Shown: positions 14,787 through 22,221 of the stretch, one piece after another
How positions within the stretch are numbered: position 1 is the first letter of the stretch
Layout: each line of letters begins with the position of its first letter
NCBI GenBank assembly: GCA_001918745.1
Contig: MNGN01000016.1
Location: 1-32,815 of the forward strand
Source of the DNA: Crenarchaeota archaeon 13_1_40CM_3_52_17
Lineage (GTDB): Archaea > Thermoproteota > Bathyarchaeia > 40CM-2-53-6
Direction: 5' to 3'
Length of the DNA: 32,815 nt
Program-made: the position numbers and the translations under genes
Notes under the pieces: model-generated
Database searches by the model: none
Seen by the model: the letters and a program-made list of their open reading frames with translations, nothing else
What the model was told of the DNA's origin: nothing

Positions 14787-16061
14787 TTGACCGAGAAGTC
14801 TGGAGGCTTCATCAAAGACCCAATCCATGGCTATGTCCGAATAAGCCAGACCGAGAGATCGATAATCGATACCGAACCTGTTCAAAGACTCAAGCGAATA
14901 CGGCAACTTGCCGGCTCAGAGTTCGTCTACCCAGCAGCAAATCACACCCGGTTCGAACATGTCATCGGTGCTATGCACTTGGCCGGGGCACTGGCTGAAG
15001 CACTCCCGGTAGATCTGTCTCAACACCAACAAGAACAGCTGCGCTTAGCCGCGCTACTTCACGATATTGGGCATGGACCCTTTTCCCACGTCTTCGAGTC
15101 GCTCCTGGTGAAATATCTAGCCAAGAATCACGAAGATTTTGTTCCCTGGCTTGTGAATGAGACGGAAATTAGTCAGAGGCTTGAGTCCGCGGACATAGAC
15201 CCCAAGATTCTGGGGAGATTGGCCATTGGAAAGTTGTCGGATAAGAAGCAGCCATACTTGGACCAGATAATTAGCAGCGGCGTCGATATCGACAAAATGG
15301 ACTATGTTGTTCGAGATTCCTTTCACACGGGAGCAGGATATGGCTCGATCGACGTACATCGGCTATTATACACAATGGATATTGTAGAAAACAACCTTTC
15401 AGTTGATGGAACAGCGGTAGCAACGCTTGAGAGCTTCCTACTCGCACGATTCGAGTCCTTTCGAACAATATACTTCCACAGAGCCTCACGGGCAGTTCAG
15501 ATCATGATCGTGAAAGCTCTAGAAGGCGCAAGAGATGAGCTCAGACTCTTGGACTTTGACCGACCCGAAGACTTTCTCAAACTTGACGACTACAAGGTGT
15601 GGACAGAGCTGAAGGAGTGCAAGAACTCCAGGAAGATCATGCATGACCTCGAAACCAGAAGGCTCCTAAAATGCGCCTATGAACACACCGTTTTTTCCCG
15701 CGAAGAGAAACTGTCCGATGTGATTGCAAACGAACATGCTCGTGCGGATGTTGAAAAGGAGATTGCTAGAAAGGCGAAGATTACTTTGGAAGATGTGATC
15801 ATCGATGCACCTACCCTACCTTCGGTCCCGTATCACAGTACGGCAGATTTGCAGCCAGTGGACATACCCGTGTTCAGGCATTTGCCTAACGGAAAGAAAG
15901 AGATTGTTCCGCTGTCAGATGCATCTAGGATCGTCGGAGTACTTCAAACGTTCATGAACATAGTGAGAGTCTACACCAAGGAGCCTTACCGTTCAAGAGT
16001 TGAAACCGCCGCGCGCCAGATTCTTGGAGAAGGTTCACACTCAGGCAAGACTTCCCGCTAG
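14787..16061 (+). CDS. HD-domain phosphohydrolase (dGTPase/SAMHD1-like)
   Basis: 424-residue HD hydrolase of the COG1078/SAMHD1-like group. It opens with IKDPIHGYVRIS, the family hallmark. Metal ligands are His58 (RFEHVIG), His92-Asp93 (LLHDIGHGPFSH) and the Asp of SGVDIDKMDYVVRDS (167-172). The C-terminal half carries RFESFRTIYFHRASRAVQIM, as in dNTP triphosphohydrolases. Likely role is hydrolysis of deoxynucleoside triphosphates or another nucleotide in the cytoplasm. The start is TTG at 14787, preceded by GGGGAG at a short distance. A ribbon-helix-helix gene follows closely. Substrate is inferred from family only. Confidence 0.86.
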   Translation: MTEKSGGFIKDPIHGYVRISQTERSIIDTEPVQRLKRIRQLAGSEFVYPAANHTRFEHVIGAMHLAGALAEALPVDLSQHQQEQLRLAALLHDIGHGPFSHVFESLLVKYLAKNHEDFVPWLVNETEISQRLESADIDPKILGRLAIGKLSDKKQPYLDQIISSGVDIDKMDYVVRDSFHTGAGYGSIDVHRLLYTMDIVENNLSVDGTAVATLESFLLARFESFRTIYFHRASRAVQIMIVKALEGARDELRLLDFDRPEDFLKLDDYKVWTELKECKNSRKIMHDLETRRLLKCAYEHTVFSREEKLSDVIANEHARADVEKEIARKAKITLEDVIIDAPTLPSVPYHSTADLQPVDIPVFRHLPNGKKEIVPLSDASRIVGVLQTFMNIVRVYTKEPYRSRVETAARQILGEGSHSGKTSR

Positions 16062-16141
16062 TTGTGAGGCTCGAACGCCTCAATCCTGTCACTTCCTTGG
16101 AATTCTACAAGTTACATCAGCACTTTATTTCAACCCATGAA

Positions 16142-16360
16142 ATGATGTTGATATCCCGAGAAACCGTGGTGTCCAGACTGCCTAAGTTCATGCAAACGCT
16201 CGACGACATAATTTATCGCGAACTCGAAAAGATCGCGAAGCGCCGCGGAATAACAATTCAGGAATTGATCAGGGCAGTCATAGTTCCAGAGTGGATCCAA
16301 GGACTCAATGGCGTAGAGGTCAAAGATCCTTCCCCAGCCAAACTGAATAGCTGGCGTTAG
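16142..16360 (+). CDS. Ribbon-helix-helix-like small protein
   Basis: 72 residues from ATG 16142. The core SRLPKFMQTLDDIIYRELEKIAKRRGITIQELIRAVIVPEWI (described in part: beta strand, helix with IYRELEKIAKRRG, turn, helix TIQELIRAVI) fits an RHH fold of the MetJ/Arc type, which binds DNA as a dimer. The frame also extends back to GTG 16064, 2 bases after the HD gene stop. That extension looks unlike the rest, so I prefer the internal ATG. It could autoregulate or regulate the HD gene. No toxin partner is seen. Confidence 0.6.
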   Translation: MMLISRETVVSRLPKFMQTLDDIIYRELEKIAKRRGITIQELIRAVIVPEWIQGLNGVEVKDPSPAKLNSWR

Positions 16361-16540
16361 TTTCCACCAATTCTAGAGCCAAGAGTCTAAGCGAGACAGC
16401 ACGCGACCGACAACACGGGAAAATGTCTTCTTTCCTACTTAAGAATCGCGGGAACAAATTGTAGATCATGTTGTAACACAGAGGATAACGTCGGCCCGAC
16501 TACTGTCTTTTCTCAGTGAGTAATATGTCAAAAGATAGAC

Positions 16541-16583
16541 GAACATTCTCTCCTACCGTCCAGAACATTCTCTCAATAATCAT
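16541..16583 (+). promoter_or_regulatory. Tandem 12-bp direct repeat plus TATA box
   Basis: GAACATTCTCTC occurs twice without mismatch, at 16541-16552 and 16563-16574. Starts are 22 bp apart, about two helical turns, so a bound factor would sit on one DNA face. The second copy runs directly into AATAATCATT, a TATA-like box about 25 nt before the ATG at 16602. This looks like an activator or repressor site of the small gene downstream. Confidence 0.5.
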
Positions 16584-16601
16584 TCGTAGGATGACTATTC
16601 G

Positions 16602-16694
16602 ATGAGCGTTGAGAGATTGGATGATACTGTGGCAGCGATTGCTTTCGCTGCTACGGTCATCACCATCGCGGTAGGATTCCTGTTCAATCTCTAG
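16602..16694 (+). CDS. Tiny single-TM membrane peptide
   Basis: A 30-codon frame from ATG 16602 encodes MSVERLDDTVAA followed by a hydrophobic segment (IAFAATVITIAVGFLFNL). This is a short charged head and one membrane helix reaching the end. A TATA-like box about 25 nt upstream and a perfect tandem repeat before it argue for a real, leaderless gene. It ends overlapping the last codons of the convergent PAC3/4-like gene. Function unknown; it may be a small membrane regulator. Confidence 0.4.
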   Translation: MSVERLDDTVAAIAFAATVITIAVGFLFNL

Positions 16695-17037
16695 CGGAAG
16701 CAGAGTCGGCACTAGAGCTAGACCGGACCTTGTCAAGCAAGCCAGCATAGAGGCGGAGTGCCTCGCCTTCTGAGAGCTTAGTGTTTACCGATACAATGCT
16801 CATCTTGTTGTAGATTGCAGCAACTCTCTCCGATAGAGCCCTTGTGACAATTAGGTATTTTCCTCCGAGGAGAACCGACGAGGTTCCCGCGCCTGCCTCC
16901 GTTAGCCTTGGAGTCGAGACTGCCAAGGTGCCAATTTTCATTGAATCTTCGTAGCAGAACGCCAAGACCGCGTTTTCTAGCTGGAGCAAGCTTACCTTGT
17001 GGACAACGCCATTCTGTTCCAAACTTGCTTCGAGCAA
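16684..17037 (-). CDS. PAC3/PAC4-like proteasome assembly chaperone candidate
   Basis: 117-residue soluble protein. KVSLLQLENAVLAFCYEDSMKIG, LAVSTP, then TSSVLLGG, a helix (VTRALSERVAAIYNK) and MSIVSVNTKL reproduce the order seen in eukaryotic PAC3/PAC4 proteins: strands, an ss.LLG motif, a LA.RL-like helix, a VS.N strand and a C-terminal helix. The PAC2-family chaperone gene lies directly upstream, 110 bases away on the same strand, which strengthens the guess. The start is TTG at 17037; there is no ATG between it and the in-frame TGA, and a TATA-like TTTTATAG sits about 40 nt upstream. The family match is by eye and could be another small alpha/beta fold. Confidence 0.55.
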   Translation of the reverse strand: MLEASLEQNGVVHKVSLLQLENAVLAFCYEDSMKIGTLAVSTPRLTEAGAGTSSVLLGGKYLIVTRALSERVAAIYNKMSIVSVNTKLSEGEALRLYAGLLDKVRSSSSADSASARD

Positions 17038-17147
17038 ATCGCTTCAACTCACTCGTTGTGTTCATCTACTATAAAATGAGTGGAAGAAAGAAGAGGCCAT
17101 TTCCAGACCAGGCTAAAATATTTGGAAAGATGGAATTATTATCTCGG

Positions 17148-17936
17148 CTACGTAATGTAGCGATCCTTGCCTTCCTCAGGTTTTTCCTCGCCTTCCTTGG
17201 ACTCTTCAACCTCTGTGTGTCTGAAATGTTCCATCTTCTTGCGCATGTCCTCAATCTCCGTGTCCAACTCTTTCAAGTCTACTGGAATATTCACAAGTCC
17301 CGTCAACATCTGGATCACCGCTCTCGCTGCTTCCAGATCCGGGTAAGCGCCTGTTGTGGCCCCCAAGAGGCCTGCGCATGATAGACTGCGTTGCCGACCT
17401 ATGCCAAGTATCACGCCTGCTGCTCCTGTAACCGCGCCGCCTTTTGCGAGTTTTGCTCCCATCTTTTTCAGACGTTCTCCCAGTAGAGCTTCTCCCACAA
17501 CGGCGTAGACTGCTCCTACATCGTTTCCGGAACGAGTTCCGTATCCACCCATGGTGTAAACGGCTTTGCAGCCGAAGCGCTGCGCAAAGTCGAGAACGAT
17601 GCTTGCCACCTCGTACTGTCCCGTTACACTTGGCTGGGCGTCTCCGGTGAGGAGGATTACGTTGGGGTCTTTTTCACCGTAACCGTAGAATTCGTATCTT
17701 GGAAGGGAGTAGGTTCCATCTTCTGAAATGTTGATGCCGAGGTTGCCATCGGGGAAGAGCAGGTAGCTTGAGTATAATTCCGCCATTTTCACGGGCTTCA
17801 GTTTCTCGATGAAATAGTCCACTGCGACCTTTCCGACATAGCCGAGTCCTGGAAGGCCTTGAATCAGGACGGGCTCCTTTAGTTCCACTTGAGCAAGCTC
17901 GTGTACTCTAGTGTCACTAAGCAATTGAGAAGCCAT
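17148..17936 (-). CDS. PAC2-family proteasome assembly chaperone
   Basis: 262-residue PAC2 (PF09754) protein of the archaeal PbaA/PbaB type, which helps assemble or cap 20S proteasomes. It has LIQGLPGLGYVGKVAVDY at the N-terminus, LLTGDAQPS, YTMGGYGT, and GAAGVILG followed by GLLGATTGAYPDLEAA, all in family order. The C-terminus is a charged coiled region (EIEDMRKKMEHFRH, then EESKEGEEKPEEGKDRYIT). Known archaeal members dock on the proteasome with a C-terminal hydrophobic-Tyr-X tail; here the last three residues are YIT, so the Tyr is one position early and the motif is imperfect. Start ATG at 17936. Confidence 0.9.
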   Translation of the reverse strand: MASQLLSDTRVHELAQVELKEPVLIQGLPGLGYVGKVAVDYFIEKLKPVKMAELYSSYLLFPDGNLGINISEDGTYSLPRYEFYGYGEKDPNVILLTGDAQPSVTGQYEVASIVLDFAQRFGCKAVYTMGGYGTRSGNDVGAVYAVVGEALLGERLKKMGAKLAKGGAVTGAAGVILGIGRQRSLSCAGLLGATTGAYPDLEAARAVIQMLTGLVNIPVDLKELDTEIEDMRKKMEHFRHTEVEESKEGEEKPEEGKDRYIT

Positions 17937-18061
17937 GAAGAAGCGCTTTCGGGCTTCCGCGGGCTCTGTGGCTTATAGTCATTTCGTAGAACGCTGAGAA
18001 CAAGTGGAGCGTGAAAATGGATGCGGCTTGTTGGATTGGACTGGCCTAAGGAGCTCGGGAG

Positions 18062-18310
18062 CTAGTGCTCTCCTTTCGAGGTAGCGCTTGCGGGCATCAG
18101 GGCCCTCAGCTGGGTGCTGGCTCTCAGTAGTTCTCCGGTTACAGCATAGTAGGCTCGGCTTCCGAGTGGTATGAATTTCAACGCCTTCGACAATTGCTTG
18201 ATGTAGATCTTGAGTTCTTGCGGATCGCGTCGTTGTCGAGTTTGAACATCAGGCGTTTCGAACTCATCCTCGCGAGACTTAATGGTGAGCCGTTCTTTCC
18301 TTTTTGGCAC
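18062..18310 (-). CDS. Small charged hypothetical protein
   Basis: 82-residue protein, not recognised. The N-terminal 40 residues are highly charged and probably disordered (MPKRKERLTIKSREDEFETP), followed by a helical part (LKIYIKQLSKALKFIPLGSRAYYAVTGELLRASTQLRAL). The basic character would suit nucleic-acid or ribosome binding, but this is a guess. Start ATG at 18310. It is divergent from the methyltransferase gene and downstream of nothing on its own strand. Confidence 0.5.
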   Translation of the reverse strand: MPKRKERLTIKSREDEFETPDVQTRQRRDPQELKIYIKQLSKALKFIPLGSRAYYAVTGELLRASTQLRALMPASATSKGEH

Positions 18311-18520
18311 ACTTCCCCATTCCTATCCGCTTTCGACCTCGCTAAATGTAATGAGGATTCTGTATCTGCGACCCTGGTGGCCGCGGAATTATCGGTGACT
18401 CCGATTGTTGGTGCGCCGATAGATCATGTTCTGACTATCAGAGTCGGGAACTTAGGGAGAGAGTTAAAATAGCTTGAATCGTTCCTCCACGATTACTTCG
18501 GAACGGAAAGTGACTCTCTC

Positions 18521-18991
18521 ATGAGCTGTGCACCATTTGTATCATCACCCCACGATGTTGTTAAGAAGATGCTGGAGGTTGCAAGAGCAAGCAAGGACGA
18601 TGTTCTCTGCGACCTTGGCTGCGGCGACGGCCGGATACTAACGACAGCGGTCAAAGATTTCGGCATCAAGGCTGCCGTTGGCTACGAGATTAGGGAGGAT
18701 TTGTTCAAGCAGGCCTCTGGAGAAGTTGAAAAGCTCAAGCTAATCGAAAAGGTGCATATTTTCAACAAGGACCTTTTCCAGGCGGACTTGAAAGAGGCCA
18801 CTCTAATTACCTTGTATCTTACGACGTATGCGAATGAGCGGTTGAAGCCGAAGCTGAGATCGGAAGCGCGACCTGGTTCGAGGATTGTAAGTCATGACTT
18901 TATGATTAATGGTTGGAAGCCTTCGCGGAAGGAGAACTATAACGAGCACACGATCTACGTCTACTCGATTCCCGACGCGTATTCGATCTAG
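18521..18991 (+). CDS. aKMT-like class I methyltransferase
   Basis: 156-residue SAM-dependent methyltransferase without extra domains. It has PFVSSPHDVVKKMLEVA, motif I CDLGCGDGRIL (30-40), motif II acid in VGYEIRED (Glu56), and RIVSHDFMINGWKPSR near the C-terminus. These match in order and length the crenarchaeal aKMT lysine methyltransferases, which have a Dot1-like catalytic core and methylate many proteins. The substrate remains an inference. Start ATG at 18521 fits the family N-terminus. Its stop TAG overlaps the stop TAG of the convergent Clp1 gene within a single CTAG. A 6-bp inverted repeat CGTTCC-N14-GGAACG (18480-18505) lies just upstream. Confidence 0.78.
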   Translation: MSCAPFVSSPHDVVKKMLEVARASKDDVLCDLGCGDGRILTTAVKDFGIKAAVGYEIREDLFKQASGEVEKLKLIEKVHIFNKDLFQADLKEATLITLYLTTYANERLKPKLRSEARPGSRIVSHDFMINGWKPSRKENYNEHTIYVYSIPDAYSI

Positions 18992-20097
18992 GGCTCATAT
19001 CCGACCTCTTCGAATCTTGAAGACAGCATAACTGCTCCAAGTTCTACGGTTCTCGGCCTCGTCTCGGTCGTTGTTGTGACGCGAACGGTACTGTTCCGGA
19101 TTCGGACGATTCTTCCGATCGCGAGTAACATTTCCTTCTCGTCGAGTAGTCCGGCGAGAGTTCCTCTATGTGTTGAAGCTTGATCGATTCTTTGTTGTCG
19201 AGGTTTGTTGAAGGTTCTGAGTTTGATCGTGTTGAGGTTGAGATCTAGATGTTTGGGGTTCTGGAGGAATCTCCTATATCCTTCTTCCCGTGTCCTTTTC
19301 CTTTCTTCCCGGGTTCTTGTCCGGGCGAATGGTGAAGCTTCAAGCCTCAGGGTTGTGTATTGTGACTGCTCAAGGATGGGATCAAGCTCGCTGTTAGAGC
19401 TCAGGCCGAGTACGAGGTTTGGCTGAAGGGAATTTAGGAGCTGGAGCTTGTAGCTGGCCGCTTCCTCGCCTCTTACCCATCCGTCGGTGTTTACGGTTGT
19501 GACGTCGCTTTGCGTTGCGATCTCGTCTTTGAGGTGCGTGATTGATTGTACGAGCTTGGCTGGGACTGAGGAGGGGCTCGTGTCCCCGATGAAGTATGAT
19601 CGCTCCGGTTTCAGGTCCTGAAGGCTGAGGATGTGGTTGGAAACTGTTGAAGAGCTGATAGTCGTTGGTGGACCAATGTCGGCTTGACCAACGTCTCCAT
19701 CAATGATGCTGGTCCTAATTCCTTGGTCAAAGCACTTGTTGGCGAGGTAGGTGGAGAGGGTTGACTTTCCAACATCGACATCTCCCAGAACCACAACCAG
19801 TCCTCGCGATTGTATCAGGATGTCGCCTGCTTCCCGCCAGCTTGTGGGAATGGTCGAGCCGTGGACTTGTCTGTGACCGCCGTCTTCACCTATCTTTATT
19901 CGGAAGACAGCCTCGGTATCGGTCTCAATCGGGATTCTTCTCAGTTTAGGGACAACAATTGGGTCTCCGGTTCGGATTGGAGCGCCCAGCGCCGAGGCTT
20001 GACCTTCCTCGAGAGTTATAGTTGCGGGACCGTCAACAAGTAGGGTATTGCCCGTTTGGAGCCTAGCTTGGGGGAAGTGTCTTCCTCCTAGACAGAG
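18988..20097 (-). CDS. Clp1/Grc3-type polynucleotide 5'-kinase, start codon unclear
   Basis: P-loop kinase of the Clp1/Grc3 family, which phosphorylates 5'-OH RNA or DNA ends. VVVLGDVDVGKSTLSTYLA is the Walker A region, followed by IIDGDVGQADIGPP and YFIGDTSPS, all family hallmarks. A shorter call starting at GTG 19794 begins inside this motif and lacks the strand before the P-loop. The same frame stays open upstream to a TAA at 20098-20100 and encodes the expected N-terminal beta domain (TLLVDGPATITLEEGQ, GDPIVVPKLRRIPIE, STIPTSW). That 101-codon stretch has no ATG, GTG or TTG; an AGGAGG at 20084-20089 precedes CAC/TTC codons. A non-standard start or a sequence error is likely. Confidence 0.82.
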   Translation of the reverse strand, partial: LCLGGRHFPQARLQTGNTLLVDGPATITLEEGQASALGAPIRTGDPIVVPKLRRIPIETDTEAVFRIKIGEDGGHRQVHGSTIPTSWREAGDILIQSRGLVVVLGDVDVGKSTLSTYLANKCFDQGIRTSIIDGDVGQADIGPPTTISSSTVSNHILSLQDLKPERSYFIGDTSPSSVPAKLVQSITHLKDEIATQSDVTTVNTDGWVRGEEAASYKLQLLNSLQPNLVLGLSSNSELDPILEQSQYTTLRLEASPFARTRTREERKRTREEGYRRFLQNPKHLDLNLNTIKLRTFNKPRQQRIDQASTHRGTLAGLLDEKEMLLAIGRIVRIRNSTVRVTTTTETRPRTVELGAVMLSSRFEEVGYEP

Positions 20098-20153
20098 TTA
20101 TTCAATCCCTGCCAGACTTTCGCTCTCGATAACAAGTCGGTAGGGTCTTGATT

Positions 20154-20834
20154 ATGGAAAGGTTGAGCACGGGGGTTAGCGGGCTGGACCGGTTGCTGAA
20201 GGGCGGCTATACCATTCGAACGATCAACTTGGTCTACGGGGAGGCGTCGACTGGGAAGACTGTTCTGTCGATGCAATCCGCTCTGGCGGCGGCGGCGAGG
20301 GGCTTGAAGGTTTTCTTCGTCGATGCTGATCTCTCCTTCTCCGTTCAGAGGCTTGAATCGCTCGATCGAGGGAAAGAGCTTGCTGAGAATGTTGTAGTGT
20401 TTCAGCCCGAGGAGTTTCGTGAACAGATCCGGATCACGGAAAGCCTCGAGGTCCTGTTGTCTAAGACCCCGGCTTTGTTGGTGGTTGACTCGATGACTGG
20501 TCTCTACCGTGCTGATCTAGAGAAGCCTGGGACGGTTTTTGTTAACAATCGTGAGCTTAACAGGCAGCTTGCTTATCTCTCCGATCTCGCTTCGAGGTTC
20601 GAGCTTACTATCTTGTTGACCGGGCAGGTTCACAGCCAGCCTAGCCGTGGAAGCTGGCTTATCGCGCCTGTTGCGACTAGGTCGCTTAGACACTGGTCGT
20701 CAACGATCTTGAGATTGCGCCAGACGCCTCGGAGAGATGTGAGAGAGTGCATTGCGGAGAAGATGGATGGTCGAGAGGTTACTGGTCCGAGGGTGCTTTT
20801 CAGGATCGGTAATGCGGGGATAGAGGATGTGTAG
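20154..20834 (+). CDS. radB: RadB-like RecA-family ATPase
   Basis: 226 residues from ATG 20154 (TTG 20148 is also in frame). A RecA-core ATPase without the helix-hairpin-helix N-domain of RadA, as in RadB. It has RLSTGVSGLDRLLKGG, Walker A GEASTGKT (29-36), FVDADLSFS, Walker B ALLVVDSMTGLYR, a LLTGQVHSQ strand and a terminal RIGNAGIEDV strand. RadB is a recombination mediator that assists RadA in archaea. It is divergent from the Clp1 gene, and their 5' ends lie within about 60 bases. Archaeal KaiC-like paralogs share the fold, but size and motifs favour RadB. Confidence 0.82.
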   Translation: MERLSTGVSGLDRLLKGGYTIRTINLVYGEASTGKTVLSMQSALAAAARGLKVFFVDADLSFSVQRLESLDRGKELAENVVVFQPEEFREQIRITESLEVLLSKTPALLVVDSMTGLYRADLEKPGTVFVNNRELNRQLAYLSDLASRFELTILLTGQVHSQPSRGSWLIAPVATRSLRHWSSTILRLRQTPRRDVRECIAEKMDGREVTGPRVLFRIGNAGIEDV

Positions 20835-20917
20835 CGTTTGGTTCATAACTGTCCACGGTTGACGGGGCGTGTTCAAGCGCTAGGGGATTTGTTCTGGAAA
20901 TAGTTCTGGATGCATTA

Positions 20918-21379
20918 TTGTTCATTGGGCCTTCGTATGTCGCGAACGCTGCTCCTCTCCTCCTCGGTGGCGGTGCTCCTCTGGATGGGGGAAGGAACTT
21001 TTTCGATGGTCAGAGAATCCTCGGAGCTCACAAGACGGTTCGTGGATTGTTCGCGGGGATCGTGGCTGGCTCACTTGTGGGACTTGCCGAGTCATCAGTT
21101 GACAACCGCCTTCTACTCGGCGGCTTCATGATTGCACTGGGAACCGTTCTCGGGGATCTTCTAGGGGCGTTCTTCAAACGGCGAGTCCAGATAAAACCGG
21201 GTGAGCCGCTTCCGATCGTGGACCAGCTGGATTTCGTGTTTGGAGGCCTGCTCCTCGGACAGCTCTTATTCCCGATGAACTTGCTCTCTATCCTGATCGT
21301 GATTGTGGTGACTCCGCCTATTCATCTCGGGACAAACTATGGGGCGTTCAAGCTGGGACTGAAGAGGACGCGCTGGTAA
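20918..21379 (+). CDS. carS: CDP-archaeol synthase (CarS)
   Basis: Membrane enzyme that transfers CTP to unsaturated archaetidic acid (2,3-di-O-geranylgeranylglyceryl phosphate) in archaeal lipid synthesis; DUF46/CarS family. The family core is clear: PSYVANAAPLLLGGGAPLDGG, ILGAHKTVRG, LGDLLGAFFKRR and PIVDQLDFVFGG, with four to five TM segments. The start used is TTG at 20918, giving 153 residues, slightly short. The frame is open upstream to a stop at 20846 and the first helix would be better completed by FVLEIVLDALLF, but that part has no ATG, GTG or TTG (CTG codons at 20894 and 20906). Confidence 0.9.
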   Translation: MFIGPSYVANAAPLLLGGGAPLDGGRNFFDGQRILGAHKTVRGLFAGIVAGSLVGLAESSVDNRLLLGGFMIALGTVLGDLLGAFFKRRVQIKPGEPLPIVDQLDFVFGGLLLGQLLFPMNLLSILIVIVVTPPIHLGTNYGAFKLGLKRTRW

Positions 21380-21420
21380 CAGAATTCTCAAATCCCTTCT
21401 GGCCGTGAGCCGTTCTAGAA

Positions 21421-21942
21421 ATGCCAACCTCCGCGGCGAAAAAGGCCCAAAGAAAAGGCCTGTTGGTTCTCTTGGTAATCGTAGGCGTCGCAGCTGTTCT
21501 TGTAGCACCGCCAGCGTTGGCTGGAGGCTTCACTGTTCCCGTTGCCAAGGTAGTCTTCGGTGAGAGGACAGGTTCACTTGTAGCAACTAGCGCGAATACA
21601 ACGGTTCAGGCGATGACGGCTTACGAGTACGACTTCTCTGTCCGTGCTGGGGGAATGCTCAGGACGAGCGACACGAGCGTGTCAAGCTCAAACGGTAATA
21701 CAACCATCACGATAGATCTGAAACTAACTAATCCTTCAGGTCAGACAACAGATCTTGGTAGTACGAAAATCAATGGAGGAATAGGAACGAGAACGCATAC
21801 CGCCTACTTGTCCATTGACCAGGGCGTCAGGGTCTCGGGTTCTTACGTGCTAAACGTCGACATTACGGCAAGCGTTACTGTGGGAGGAATATTGCAGGCC
21901 AACCTCTCGACTGCCGTTAGTACCTCGTTCACAATATCGTAG
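21421..21942 (+). CDS. Secreted or membrane-anchored hypothetical protein
   Basis: 173 residues, not recognised. A basic start (MPTSAAKKAQRKG) leads into a hydrophobic segment (LLVLLVIVGVAAVLVAPPALA) that looks like a signal peptide ending in ALA-G. The rest is Ser/Thr/Gly-rich and beta-strand-like (TSVSSSNGNTTITIDLKLTN, YVLNVDITASVTVGGI), as in archaeal surface proteins or pilin-like beta sandwiches. Start ATG at 21421, 41 bases after CarS. It likely sits on the outer face of the membrane. Function unknown. Confidence 0.65.
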   Translation: MPTSAAKKAQRKGLLVLLVIVGVAAVLVAPPALAGGFTVPVAKVVFGERTGSLVATSANTTVQAMTAYEYDFSVRAGGMLRTSDTSVSSSNGNTTITIDLKLTNPSGQTTDLGSTKINGGIGTRTHTAYLSIDQGVRVSGSYVLNVDITASVTVGGILQANLSTAVSTSFTIS

Positions 21943-22221
21943 TGCGATCCGTCCCATAGTCTTGCGTCGCGAGATGCTCTGCTCTTATCCCCACCTCTTT
22001 CTGAACGGGGAAATTTGCTGTCTGGCGTGGATAATCGCCGAGACTCGCGATTCAGGGCACAGTCTGGGCTTAGATGCTGGGGCAAAAAGACGGTAAATCT
22101 AGGCGCAGTTCCCGAACGATTCATGGAGGTCGTAGCGACCACATTCTAGATTGGTGATAAGGGTTGATTCTGGGCGATTTCTTCAATTCTCCGAAAGCCG
22201 CGACAGCGCTAATCGGGAGTA

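Noticed and set aside
16500-16748. 82-codon minus-strand frame
   Set aside because: Overlaps the end of the PAC3/4-like gene and the promoter of the small peptide; composition is not protein-like.
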